From: Deltaproteobacteria bacterium
Lineage (GTDB): Bacteria; Desulfobacterota; GWC2-55-46
DNA: 64,000 bases
Direction of reading: 5' to 3'
Assembly: GCA_016177845.1 (NCBI GenBank)
Contig: JACOUO010000011.1
Coordinates: 1-64,000 of the forward strand
This document shows positions 17,998-27,205 of the stretch, in pieces (the first letter of the stretch is position 1; each line of letters starts with the position of its first letter). Below the pieces are notes generated by a model. That model made no database searches and was not told where the DNA came from. It worked only from the letters and a program-made list of their open reading frames with translations. The position numbers were made by a program, and so were the translations under genes.

Positions 17998-18048
17998 CTT
18001 GACAAGCCTACTAAGGTATTATAAACTTGAGAAGCTTACTAAGGTATT
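17998..18048 (+). promoter_or_regulatory. Promoter overlapped by two 23-bp direct repeats (putative operator)
   Basis: CTTGACAAGCCTACTAAGGTATT (17998-18020) and CTTGAGAAGCTTACTAAGGTATT (18026-18048), 21/23 identical, 28-bp period; TTGACA-N17-TAAACT within. Confidence 0.75.
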
Positions 18049-18093
18049 TTTTTGCTTTTTGCCGGCACCAAATTACAGCTGTTGCGGGTACTA

Positions 18094-18116
18094 TTTACCC
18101 CGTAGGGGGAGGTAAA
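18094..18116 (+). promoter_or_regulatory. RBS-sequestering hairpin
   Basis: TTTACCCC gtagg GGGaGGTAAA; the right arm contains the Shine-Dalgarno of the ATG at 18122. Confidence 0.6.
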
Positions 18117-18121
18117 CATAT

Positions 18122-19078
18122 ATGAGTGGACACAAATTACTTGTAGCGGAACCTTCTAAATCAATAAGCACCGGAATAAAAGGCTCTGCTCTTGACCTGG
18201 TAGGCAATACTCCGCTTATTAAGATAAATAAGATCACCGAAGAGCTGCCAAAGGAAGTAGAGGTTTACGCCAAGCTTGAAGGGTATAACCCGGGCGGCTC
18301 GGTAAAGGACCGTGCGGCCTTAAGCATGATACTTGATGCTGAAAGAAGCGGAAGGCTCACAAAGGAGAAGGTGATACTTGATTCGACCTCCGGCAATACC
18401 GGCATAGCCTATGCCTGGATAGGCGCTGTAAAAGGCTACAGGGTAGAGCTTGTCGTTCCCGCCAATGTGAGCGAAGAACGCAAAAAAATACTCCATGCCT
18501 TTGGCGCGCATGTCATTTTTTCAAACCCTCTTGAGGGCTCTGACGGAGCCATCAGGCTTGCCTGGAAGCTCTATGTGGATAACCCGGATAAATACTGCAA
18601 GCTTGACCAGTACAACAACCCTTCAAACCCGCAGGCCCACTATGATACAACGGGCCCTGAGATAATAGAGCAGACAGAGGGAAGAATAACCCATTTCGTT
18701 GCCAGCATCGGAACAGGCGGCACAATAATGGGAACGGGAAGAAGGCTTAAGGACTTCAGGAAGGATATCCGTGTAATAGCCGTAGAGCCTGAGACAGCCT
18801 TCCACGGGCTTGAAGGGCTAAAGCACATGGCATCATCCATTGTGCCGGGCATCTACCATGAGGAAGAACTCGATGAGAAAGTGCCTGCCCCGACTGAAGA
18901 TTCGTATAACATGGCAAAAAGGCTCGCGAGGGAAGAGGGGCTTCTTGTGGGTCAATCAGCAGGCGCGGCCATGTGGGGCGCGCTGGAAGTAGCAAAAAAG
19001 CTTAAAAAAGGCGTTGTAGTAGCCATATTCCCTGACGGAGGGGATAAGTACCTCTCTACCCGTTTGTGGGAAATTTAA
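18122..19078 (+). CDS. Cysteine synthase family protein (CysK/CysM type)
   Basis: YNPGGSVKDRAA PLP lysine motif, TSGNTG, GTGGTIMGTGR. Confidence 0.92.
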   Translation: MSGHKLLVAEPSKSISTGIKGSALDLVGNTPLIKINKITEELPKEVEVYAKLEGYNPGGSVKDRAALSMILDAERSGRLTKEKVILDSTSGNTGIAYAWIGAVKGYRVELVVPANVSEERKKILHAFGAHVIFSNPLEGSDGAIRLAWKLYVDNPDKYCKLDQYNNPSNPQAHYDTTGPEIIEQTEGRITHFVASIGTGGTIMGTGRRLKDFRKDIRVIAVEPETAFHGLEGLKHMASSIVPGIYHEEELDEKVPAPTEDSYNMAKRLAREEGLLVGQSAGAAMWGALEVAKKLKKGVVVAIFPDGGDKYLSTRLWEI

Positions 19079-19113
19079 TATATACTTTTTAATAAGAACG
19101 GAGAAGCAGTTAG

Positions 19114-19566
19114 ATGTTTTTCGGATTCGGCAGTAAATCGACAATAACCATACCCAGAGGCGTGTACGAAGAGATAATAAATCACGCCAGGGAATCTTAT
19201 CCCAATGAGTGCTGCGGAGTAATTGTAGGCGGCTCGATCAAGGGAAGGAAGATATTTGATTCCCAAAGGGCCACGAACACAAATACCGAGAGGGCAAACG
19301 ACAGATACATTATCGACCCGAAGGAACTCAACCTTATAGATAAGATAGCAAGGACGCAGGGGATGGACATAATGGGCTTTTACCATTCCCACCCCGACCA
19401 TCCTGACAAACCCTCGGCAACAGACAGGGAATGGGGGCAGCCGGGCTACTCTTATATCATCATATCCGTCAAGGGAGGGACTGAAGTCTCTGTCAGGAGC
19501 TGGATATTCAATGATGACAATGAGGAATTCAAGGAAGAGAAGCTTGAGATAGTCGAGCCTAAGTAA
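19114..19566 (+). CDS. M67/JAMM (Mov34/MPN) metallopeptidase
   Basis: E...GFYHSHPDHPDKPSATD = HxHx7Sx2D. Confidence 0.95.
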   Translation: MFFGFGSKSTITIPRGVYEEIINHARESYPNECCGVIVGGSIKGRKIFDSQRATNTNTERANDRYIIDPKELNLIDKIARTQGMDIMGFYHSHPDHPDKPSATDREWGQPGYSYIIISVKGGTEVSVRSWIFNDDNEEFKEEKLEIVEPK

Positions 19567-19605
19567 GCTTTTCTCAGGGCTTTAAAAACTGCGTCTCCCG
19601 TAGTC

Positions 19606-19634
19606 TTTTTGCCCCTTTTAAGGGGCTATTTTTA
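19606..19634 (+). terminator. Rho-independent terminator
   Basis: TTTTTGCCCCTTTTAAGGGGCTATTTTTAT. Confidence 0.8.
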
Positions 19635-19694
19635 TAAAGGCAAGAAGTTGCAATAAGTTGAATTTATCAAGTAGCACGGAGGAACGGCAAGGCC

Positions 19695-20519
19695 ATGGAT
19701 TTTACAGAAGAGCAAATAGAACGGTATTCAAGGCATATCATATTGCCCGAGGTCGGCGGCAGAGGACAGGCAAAGCTTCTAAAGAGCAAGGTGTTCGTGC
19801 TTGGCGCGGGCGGACTGGGCTCGCCATCCCTGCTTTATCTTGCGGCAGCAGGTGTCGGCACAATAGGCATTGCTGACGGGGATTGCGTAGATATGAGCAA
19901 CCTTCAGAGGCAGGTAATACATAATACCGATACGGTAGGCAAGCCCAAGGTACATTCAGCGGCTGCCACCATCAATAAATTGAACCCTGATGTTAATGTG
20001 GTTCCTTTCCACGGACGCCTTACGGTAGATAACATAAGGGAGATAATCAGGGACTATGATGTAGTACTTGACGGAAGCGACAACTTTCCGACAAGATTTC
20101 TGATGAATGACGCGGCGTTTTTTGAGAACAAGCCGCTTGTCTCAGGCTCCATGTTCAGGTTTGACGGGCAGGTGTCGATATTCCACCCTGCAAAAGGCTA
20201 CCCGTGTTACAGGTGCCTTTATCCTGAACCGCCTCCGAAGGGACTTGTGCCGAGCTGTCAGGAAGCTGGTGTGCTTGGCGCTCTTGCGGGCGTCATAGGC
20301 GTATTGCAGGCAGTAGAGACGGTAAAGCAGGTGCTTGGGATAGGCGAGAGCCTTGCGGGCCACCTGATGATATTCGATGCCCTTAAGATGACATTCAGGA
20401 AGGTCAAGGTCAGGAAAGACCCTGAGTGCGCCCTTTGCGGAGAGAACCCGACCATCACCGAGCTTAAGCAGTATGAGGAACAGGCCTGCGAATTCAAGGC
20501 CGCAACCTGCGAGAGCTGA
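19695..20519 (+). CDS. moeB: HesA/MoeB/ThiF family E1-like adenylyltransferase
   Basis: FTEEQIERYSRHIILPEVGGRGQAKLLKSKVFVLGAGGLGSP; zinc cysteines CYRC and CALC. Confidence 0.95.
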   Translation: MDFTEEQIERYSRHIILPEVGGRGQAKLLKSKVFVLGAGGLGSPSLLYLAAAGVGTIGIADGDCVDMSNLQRQVIHNTDTVGKPKVHSAAATINKLNPDVNVVPFHGRLTVDNIREIIRDYDVVLDGSDNFPTRFLMNDAAFFENKPLVSGSMFRFDGQVSIFHPAKGYPCYRCLYPEPPPKGLVPSCQEAGVLGALAGVIGVLQAVETVKQVLGIGESLAGHLMIFDALKMTFRKVKVRKDPECALCGENPTITELKQYEEQACEFKAATCES

Positions 20520-20535
20520 TTTTGATTTGTCCTGT

Positions 20536-20557
20536 GCCCGCGGCGTATGCCGCGGGC
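20536..20557 (+). other. Strong 9-bp GC-rich hairpin without a U-tract
   Basis: GCCCGCGGC gtat GCCGCGGGC. Confidence 0.8.
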
Positions 20558-20656
20558 CCTTTGAAAGTTCTGGCCTTAAAAACCCTTGGCTAAAGCCTTG
20601 GGAGGATTCATTGATTTGATTTATTCACCTGCCTTCAAAAATTGCCTGTAAATTGA

Positions 20657-21862
20657 ATGAAAAAAAATTACCTGAATAATCCGGGCTCGCTTAAGATTGA
20701 CCTGATGCTCCGGGGCATAAGGATTGATGACCCTCTTGTCAAGGCTTGGGCGTGCGGGACTTCAGGCGTGGATATACTATTGCCTCAGAATACCCTTGTG
20801 AACATCCCTTGCAGGGAAGAGTTCACCAAGGGCTCTCCTTATACCATTAAAAAAAGGGACGGCAATTATCTTATTACAGACGGGGCAGAGGAAGTGCCCG
20901 TAAGCCTGGTGCCGAGGCCTGAGTTCTATAACAGGAAGACCACTACAGGCGTGCCGTTTACCAGTATAGCGGTAGTTCATGGCAGCTATACCGTAATCAC
21001 TCCTTCTCCGAGGTGCGATTTTTTTAACAGGAGCATTGAGTGCAAGTACTGCGCAGGCAACTTTGATGTCAAGGGCAGCAGCAATGTCACTTATACCGTA
21101 GAGGAAGTGATTGAGACCGTGGAAGCGGTGCTTAAGGAGAAGGCCTCTGAGATAATATACCTTTCGATAGGATTCAGCGAGAGCGATGACGGGGGAATAT
21201 CATTTTTAAAGCCTTATCTGACAGCCATCAAGAAGCACTTTAATTGCCTTGTGGCTGTTGAGGCGCTTCCGCCAAAGCAGAACCACTGGATTGATGAGAC
21301 CTACGCCATAGGCGCTGATTCAGTCCTTTATAACCTTGAGATATTCGACCCTGAGCTTTTTGAGATAATATGCCCGGGAAGGGCAAGCCTCATCGGAAGA
21401 AAAAGGTACATGGAGTCCCTGGAGTATGCGGCAAAGATATTCCCGAACGGCACTGTTGCCTCACACCTGATTGTCGGGCTTGAGCCGCCGGGGTCAACCT
21501 GCATGGGAATAGATTACCTTACCGGTATCGGAGTTGTCCCGATACTCCCGATATACAGGCCCACTTCAAGCAGGGCTTTAAGGATAGAGCCTTTGAACGC
21601 GGAGATAATCCTGCCTGTTTACAAGCACCTTTACCACGCTGTTAAAAAAAGCGGCGTGAACATGAACTGGGTCAGGGACATAAGCATGGTTACTACTCCC
21701 ATAGAGGTCAAGACCCTTGCGGGAGACGGGGCCAGCAAGACTACATTAGTAGAAAATTTCTATAAAACCAAAATAGGTATCAAGGCGGCATGGGGTTTGT
21801 CCACTCTAAGGAGAAAACTCAGAGTTAAAGGTTCCAAGGACCCGTCTGATTCAAAGCATTGA
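20657..21862 (+). CDS. Radical-SAM-like protein with an atypical CX8CX2C cluster motif
   Basis: SPRCDFFNRSIECKYCAGNF at 21014-21052; downstream TIM-barrel-like sequence. Confidence 0.75.
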   Translation: MKKNYLNNPGSLKIDLMLRGIRIDDPLVKAWACGTSGVDILLPQNTLVNIPCREEFTKGSPYTIKKRDGNYLITDGAEEVPVSLVPRPEFYNRKTTTGVPFTSIAVVHGSYTVITPSPRCDFFNRSIECKYCAGNFDVKGSSNVTYTVEEVIETVEAVLKEKASEIIYLSIGFSESDDGGISFLKPYLTAIKKHFNCLVAVEALPPKQNHWIDETYAIGADSVLYNLEIFDPELFEIICPGRASLIGRKRYMESLEYAAKIFPNGTVASHLIVGLEPPGSTCMGIDYLTGIGVVPILPIYRPTSSRALRIEPLNAEIILPVYKHLYHAVKKSGVNMNWVRDISMVTTPIEVKTLAGDGASKTTLVENFYKTKIGIKAAWGLSTLRRKLRVKGSKDPSDSKH

Positions 21863-21878
21863 TTTTACGGAGTAGTTG

Positions 21879-23312
21879 GTGAGCGTTGAGATAGATACAA
21901 GGCCTATATGGCTTCTTATTTTCCTGAAAGCAGTAAGGCCGCTGTTCTTTTTGTTGATGGGACTTGCTTTCCTTTATGCGGTTCAGATGCCCACGCCAGA
22001 AGGCCTGACCATCGGCGGGCAAAGGGCCATAGCCATATTTTTCGTCTGCCTTATCCTGTGGGTCACCAATGTAGTGCCCCTTGCAATAACAAGCCTCTTT
22101 GCCATTGTCCTGGTCCCGCTTCTCGGTGTTCTTACCCAGAAAGATACCTATTCCCTGTTCGGGAATGAGGCAGTGTTTTTCATCCTCGGCGCATTTATTC
22201 TTGCAGGCGCGATAATGCATTCGGGGCTTTCCAACAGGATAGCCCTGAACATAATGGACAGGTTCGGCGGTTCTCCGAGGAAACTTCTTTTAAGCATATT
22301 TCTGCTTGCCGCCGTGCTTTCGTTCTTTATGTCAGAGCATGCGGTCGCCGCGATGCTATTTCCCATTGTCCTTGAGATATCCAAAAGCCTTGGGCTTAAG
22401 CCCGGCAAATCCAATTACGGTAAGCTCATGTTCTTTGCTCTTGCGTGGGGCTGTGTCATAGGCGGCGTCGGCACATTCCTCGGCGGGGCGAGAGTGCCGC
22501 TTGCGATAGGAATATTAAAAGAGACAACAGGGGCATCTATTGAATTTCTTGATTATACAATCGCGGTATTCCCGCTTGTCATCATAATGATGTTGGTCGG
22601 CTATATGCTTCTTACGAGGTTTTTCCCCATCGATATTACCGGGGTTGAAAGCGCGAGGCAGGTCCTTGCCAAGAGGCTCAAGGGCCTTGGCAAAATGACA
22701 TATTCAGAGTATTGCGTAGGTGCGGTACTGGGACTGACGATACTTGCGTGGATATTCTTCGGCAGAAGATTTGGGCTTGCAACAATTGCATTAAGTTCGG
22801 TTGTAATGCTATTTATGCTTAGGCTCGTAAGATGGAAAGATATCGAAGAATATGTGAATTGGGGTATAATACTGATGTACGGAGGGGCCATCATACTTGG
22901 GACCGCGCTCGATAAGAGCGGGGCAGCCTCATGGCTCGTAAACGGCGCAATAGGCAAATGGGCGACGAGCCCATGGACTGTGTTTGCCATCTTCTCGCTT
23001 CTTTCCATTTTTCTTACCGAGGCAATGAGCAACGCCGCCGTCATAGCTATACTGCTTCCCGTAAGCATAGGAATGGCGGAGAACCTTTCCATGGACCCGT
23101 CCATAGTGACTTATTCGATAGCCGTGCCTGCCGGACTTGCCTTCATGTTCCCGATGTCAACTCCGGCCAATGCCATAGCTGTCTCGTCGAATTACATAAC
23201 CGTAAAGGATATGGTAAAAGGCGGCTTTATAATGTGCATAACCGCATGGCTGGTATTTAACCTGGTTGCGGCTTACTGGTGGCCGCTTATCGGAATGGGG
23301 TATTCGAAATGA
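21879..23312 (+). CDS. SLC13/DASS family anion (putative sulfate) permease
   Basis: Polytopic; GPL...GGQRAIAIFFVCLILWVTNVVPLAITSL; MSNAAVIAILLPV; FMFPMSTPANAI. Confidence 0.9.
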   Translation: MSVEIDTRPIWLLIFLKAVRPLFFLLMGLAFLYAVQMPTPEGLTIGGQRAIAIFFVCLILWVTNVVPLAITSLFAIVLVPLLGVLTQKDTYSLFGNEAVFFILGAFILAGAIMHSGLSNRIALNIMDRFGGSPRKLLLSIFLLAAVLSFFMSEHAVAAMLFPIVLEISKSLGLKPGKSNYGKLMFFALAWGCVIGGVGTFLGGARVPLAIGILKETTGASIEFLDYTIAVFPLVIIMMLVGYMLLTRFFPIDITGVESARQVLAKRLKGLGKMTYSEYCVGAVLGLTILAWIFFGRRFGLATIALSSVVMLFMLRLVRWKDIEEYVNWGIILMYGGAIILGTALDKSGAASWLVNGAIGKWATSPWTVFAIFSLLSIFLTEAMSNAAVIAILLPVSIGMAENLSMDPSIVTYSIAVPAGLAFMFPMSTPANAIAVSSNYITVKDMVKGGFIMCITAWLVFNLVAAYWWPLIGMGYSK

Positions 23313-23776
23313 AGGATGTATTGTTAGTGCTTTCCACATCAGGCATTTCAGATGAGGCAATCAACTTCGCCGTTGAAAAGGCTAAAAAAGACGGAGTTGG
23401 CATTATCGCGCTCTATCTGCTTGAGGCAGGCGCCGCCGATGAGGTCTTTGATACCTTTACCGATATAGGTTTTATCGGAGACAGGCCCTCGACACAGCTT
23501 TCCGAATCCATCATGAAAGAGTTCAGGCAGAGGGGTTATGAGGAACTTGGCAAGGTACAGGTCAAGGCAATGGAGGAGGGGGTTGATTTTGAGCCTGTAA
23601 TGGAGCAGGGCGATTTTGTAAAGACAATCCTTAAAGAGCTTAATGAGAGGGATATCAGTACAGCGATATTGGTCAGGAGAAAGAGAAGGAACTTCTTCAG
23701 ATATTTCTCCAGGTCAGTTACCGATGAAATAAAAGAGAAGGCCCAATGTGAGGTAATAATCTTCACTGAGGAATAA
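23309..23776 (+). CDS. Universal stress protein family
   Basis: UspA fold; start ATG overlaps the permease stop (ATGA). Confidence 0.8.
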   Translation: MKDVLLVLSTSGISDEAINFAVEKAKKDGVGIIALYLLEAGAADEVFDTFTDIGFIGDRPSTQLSESIMKEFRQRGYEELGKVQVKAMEEGVDFEPVMEQGDFVKTILKELNERDISTAILVRRKRRNFFRYFSRSVTDEIKEKAQCEVIIFTEE

Positions 23777-23803
23777 ACAAAGCAAAAAAGACGGAGGATA
23801 AAT

Positions 23804-24505
23804 ATGTCTGAGAAAATATGGACTGAAGAGGAACTTAAAAAAGTAAATGACAGCCTTGAAGGCAAGAGTCCTGAAGAGGCTTTGAAATGGGGGCTTGATA
23901 ACTTCGGACAGGAAGAGATTTCGCTTGCCTGCAGCTTCGGCCCTGAAGATGTGGCCCTTGTTGACATGATAGTTAAGCTGAGGCCTGAGGCACGGATATT
24001 CTATCTGGATACCGACCTGCTCTTTAAGGAATCCCTTGACGTAAGGGACAAGCTCATATCAAAATACGGTATCAAGCCCGAAAGGTTCGGCGCAAAGACT
24101 AACCTTGAGGAAATGGCAGCCGAGTTCGGCCCAGAGCTTTGGAAAAAGGAACCCGACAAATGCTGCAATATCCGTAAAATGGTTCCCCTTGCCGAGGCGC
24201 TTTCGAACTTAAGGGCGTGGGTAACAGGCATCAGGAGAGAGCAGTCCCCCACAAGGGCCAATGCGCCTGTTGTAAGCTGGGACGCCAAGTTCAAGCTGGT
24301 AAAGATAAACCCGCTTGTTGCCTGGAAAGACAAGGATGTATGGGATTATATCCATAAGCATAATATCCCTTACAATGTCCTCCATGACAAAAATTATCCG
24401 TCTATCGGCTGTGAGCCTTGCACAAAGCCCGTTATGCCCGGAGAAGACCCGAGGGCAGGCAGGTGGGCAGGTTTCCAGAAGACCGAATGCGGGCTTCACA
24501 AGTAA
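23804..24505 (+). CDS. cysH: Assimilatory adenylyl-sulfate (APS)-type reductase, CysH family
   Basis: SFGPEDVALVDM; CCNIRK and GCEPCT cysteine pairs (CC...CxxC, [4Fe-4S] APS-reductase type). Confidence 0.95.
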   Translation: MSEKIWTEEELKKVNDSLEGKSPEEALKWGLDNFGQEEISLACSFGPEDVALVDMIVKLRPEARIFYLDTDLLFKESLDVRDKLISKYGIKPERFGAKTNLEEMAAEFGPELWKKEPDKCCNIRKMVPLAEALSNLRAWVTGIRREQSPTRANAPVVSWDAKFKLVKINPLVAWKDKDVWDYIHKHNIPYNVLHDKNYPSIGCEPCTKPVMPGEDPRAGRWAGFQKTECGLHK

Positions 24506-24552
24506 TTTGCAGATAAAATTCATTCAGAATAGAATATTCAGGAGGCTTACAG

Positions 24553-25725
24553 GTGGAAGGACTTATACAGCCGCACGGCGGCAGGCTTATCAACAGGGTT
24601 GTTGAAGGAGTTGAAAGGGAAGAGCTTGAGAGAAAGGCTAAAGACCTTAAAAAGATAGCCCTCAACGACAGGGAAGTTTCGGATATCGAGATGATATCGA
24701 TCGGCGCGCTTAGCCCGCTTGAAGGCTTCATGGGCAAGGACGATTACCATTCAGTAATGGATACCATGCACCTTAAGAACGGGCTGCCGTGGACAATACC
24801 CATTACCCTTTCAGCCACTTTGGAAGAGGCAAAGACGCTTAAGGAAGGAACAGACATAGCCCTTACCGACAAGAACCACGCGATAATCGGCGTGCTCCAT
24901 CTTGAGGAGATATTCCCGATAGATAAGGAGAAGGAAGCCATACAGGTCTACGGCACTGCCGAGGATAAACACCCCGGAGTTAAAAAGGTCTATGAGATGG
25001 GAGAGATGCTCCTTGGCGGAAAAGTATCCCTCTTAAAAAGGCCTGTTCATACAGAGTTCCTTGAGCAGAGGCTTGACCCCAGGGACACAAGGGCGCTCTT
25101 CAGGGAAAAGGGCTGGAAGAGGGTAGTAGGCTTCCAGACAAGAAATCCCATACACAGGGCACACGAGTACATCCAGAAGTGCGCTCTTGAGACAGTTGAC
25201 GGCATAATGATACACCCGCTTGTCGGAGAGACAAAGGGCGATGACATCCCGGCAACGGTACGCATGCGCTGCTATAAGGCTTTGATAGAGAATTACTATC
25301 CCAAGGACAGGGTGGCTCTTGTCGTAAATCCTGCCGCAATGAGATATGCAGGCCCTAAAGAGGCGGTTTTCCATGCCCTTATCAGGAAGAACTACGGCTG
25401 CACTCATTTCATCATAGGCAGGGACCACGCAGGCGTAGGCAATTACTACGGCACATTCGATGCCCATTACATCTTCGATAACTTTGACCCGGCATTGATC
25501 GGCATCACGCCGATGTTCTTTGACTATACCTTCTATTGCAAGAAGTGCGCAGGCATGGCCTCATACAAGAGCTGCCCGCACGGAAGCGAAGACCATATCA
25601 TCCTTTCAGGCACAAAGGTAAGGGAGATGCTCAGGGGCGGAATATGCCCTCCGCCCGAGTTCAGCAGGCCTGAGGTAGCGGCGATACTTATTGAGGCGAT
25701 GAAAGGCCAGGCGCAGCCTGCCTGA
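24553..25725 (+). CDS. sat: Sulfate adenylyltransferase
   Basis: [40 protein letters not shown]...CPHG. Confidence 0.97.
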   Translation: MEGLIQPHGGRLINRVVEGVEREELERKAKDLKKIALNDREVSDIEMISIGALSPLEGFMGKDDYHSVMDTMHLKNGLPWTIPITLSATLEEAKTLKEGTDIALTDKNHAIIGVLHLEEIFPIDKEKEAIQVYGTAEDKHPGVKKVYEMGEMLLGGKVSLLKRPVHTEFLEQRLDPRDTRALFREKGWKRVVGFQTRNPIHRAHEYIQKCALETVDGIMIHPLVGETKGDDIPATVRMRCYKALIENYYPKDRVALVVNPAAMRYAGPKEAVFHALIRKNYGCTHFIIGRDHAGVGNYYGTFDAHYIFDNFDPALIGITPMFFDYTFYCKKCAGMASYKSCPHGSEDHIILSGTKVREMLRGGICPPPEFSRPEVAAILIEAMKGQAQPA

Positions 25726-25791
25726 TTTCGCTTGATTCCGGCTAAAAATCGAATATACTTTCTAAGTTGGTAATACTGCCGAGCGGGAAAA

Positions 25792-26976
25792 ATGGAAGAT
25801 TTAACCGGATTAAAAAAAGAATTTATAAAGGCCGCCGAGGAGCTTGAGCCAAGGCTCACAAAGCTCAGCGATGGCTTTTATCATCACCCGGAGACCGGCC
25901 TGGAGGAGTGGAGGACATCCTCCGCCATGCAGGAGCTCCTTAAGGAATTCGGCTTTTCAGTTGAGTCTAACCTTGCCGGGATGCCTACGGCATTCAGGGC
26001 CCGGTTAGGCTCAGGGAAGCCCTCCATAGCCTTGTTGGCTGAGATGGACGCACTTCCCGCAGTCGGACACGGCTGCGGGCATAATATTGCAGGCACAGCC
26101 TCTATAGGGGCTGCGGCCGCGCTTTCAAAGATCCTTTCAAAAAGACTTCCCAAAGACAAAGGCAGCCTCATCGTTCTCGGAACTCCTGCCGAAGAGCTTG
26201 GCAAGGGCAAGATAGAGATGATAAAGGCAGGTATCTTTAACGATATCGATGCCTCCATGATGGTGCACGGCTCTTCAAAAAGGACTGTAGTAAAGCATTT
26301 CCTCGGCCTTATCAGGCTTAACTTCGTATTCCACGGCCACTCAAGCCATGCCTCGGCATACCCTGAAGAAGGCATCAACGCGCTTGACGCGGTAATCCTT
26401 TTATTCAACGCCATAAACGCCTTAAGGCAGCAGACAAGGACCGATGTCAGGATACACGGCATAATAACGGACGGCGGAAGGGCGCCCAATATCATACCTG
26501 ACAGGGCAGAGGCGAACTTTTATGTAAGGGCCAATGATCTTAAAGAGCTTGATTCAATAAAAAAGAGGGTTATCAACTGCGCCGAGGGCGCTGCCGTCTC
26601 TACAGGCTGCAGGCTTGAATGCACAGAGGTCGGCGAGTTAAACGCTCCGATGAAGATAAATCTCTCTTTTGTCAATGCTTACAGAAAGTCGCTTGATTAT
26701 CTTGGGCTTGAGGAAGACAGGCAGGCCCCGGAAAAAAATGTCGGCTCATCCGATATCGGCAATGTCTCACAGATAATCCCGACTATTCATCCCCATGTGC
26801 CTATAAGGGAGGGGATAAATATACACACCCACGAATTCGCAGCCGCAACAATCACCTCTGACGGCCACAGGGCTTTAATGGAAGGCGTTAAGACCCTTGG
26901 GCTGACCGCGATAGACCTCATCTTTGACCCTAAAACACTTCATGAGATTAAAAAGGACTTCCAAAGGCAGGAATAA
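25792..26976 (+). CDS. M20 family amidohydrolase/peptidase
   Basis: HPETGLEEWRTS, AEMDALPAVGHGCGHNIAGTASIGAA, GHSSHA. Confidence 0.92.
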   Translation: MEDLTGLKKEFIKAAEELEPRLTKLSDGFYHHPETGLEEWRTSSAMQELLKEFGFSVESNLAGMPTAFRARLGSGKPSIALLAEMDALPAVGHGCGHNIAGTASIGAAAALSKILSKRLPKDKGSLIVLGTPAEELGKGKIEMIKAGIFNDIDASMMVHGSSKRTVVKHFLGLIRLNFVFHGHSSHASAYPEEGINALDAVILLFNAINALRQQTRTDVRIHGIITDGGRAPNIIPDRAEANFYVRANDLKELDSIKKRVINCAEGAAVSTGCRLECTEVGELNAPMKINLSFVNAYRKSLDYLGLEEDRQAPEKNVGSSDIGNVSQIIPTIHPHVPIREGINIHTHEFAAATITSDGHRALMEGVKTLGLTAIDLIFDPKTLHEIKKDFQRQE

Positions 26977-27049
26977 TCGATTTAAGCATGCCTTAATGGT
27001 AAGTCCCTCTTGATTCAAATTGTGAATTAATTTATGATTCCTATATGAA

Positions 27050-27075
27050 ATGTGCCTTTTCGCACATCATTTTTT
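27050..27075 (+). terminator. Rho-independent terminator
   Basis: ATGTGC cttttc GCACAT followed by a T-rich tract. Confidence 0.7.
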
Positions 27076-27205
27076 CTGTTCCGCATGGTAACAGAAGGTG
27101 ATGCGAAGAGGAGCTAAAGAACTTCCGGCGTTATGCCAGTTCGCCTTCAGGCTTTCCCCGACTGCCATCAACGCGCTTGTATCCCAAAAAAAGCGGAGAG
27201 GACAA

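Noticed and set aside
22601-23104. 167-aa minus-strand ORF
   Set aside because: Antisense to the SLC13 permease.
25884-26495. 203-aa minus-strand ORF
   Set aside because: Antisense to the M20 amidohydrolase; no family resemblance.
27076-27205. Possible N-terminal extension of the HAMP protein, or a structured leader
   Set aside because: The internal ATG at 27206 has a good RBS, and the extension shows no domain. A leader role cannot be supported from one sequence.
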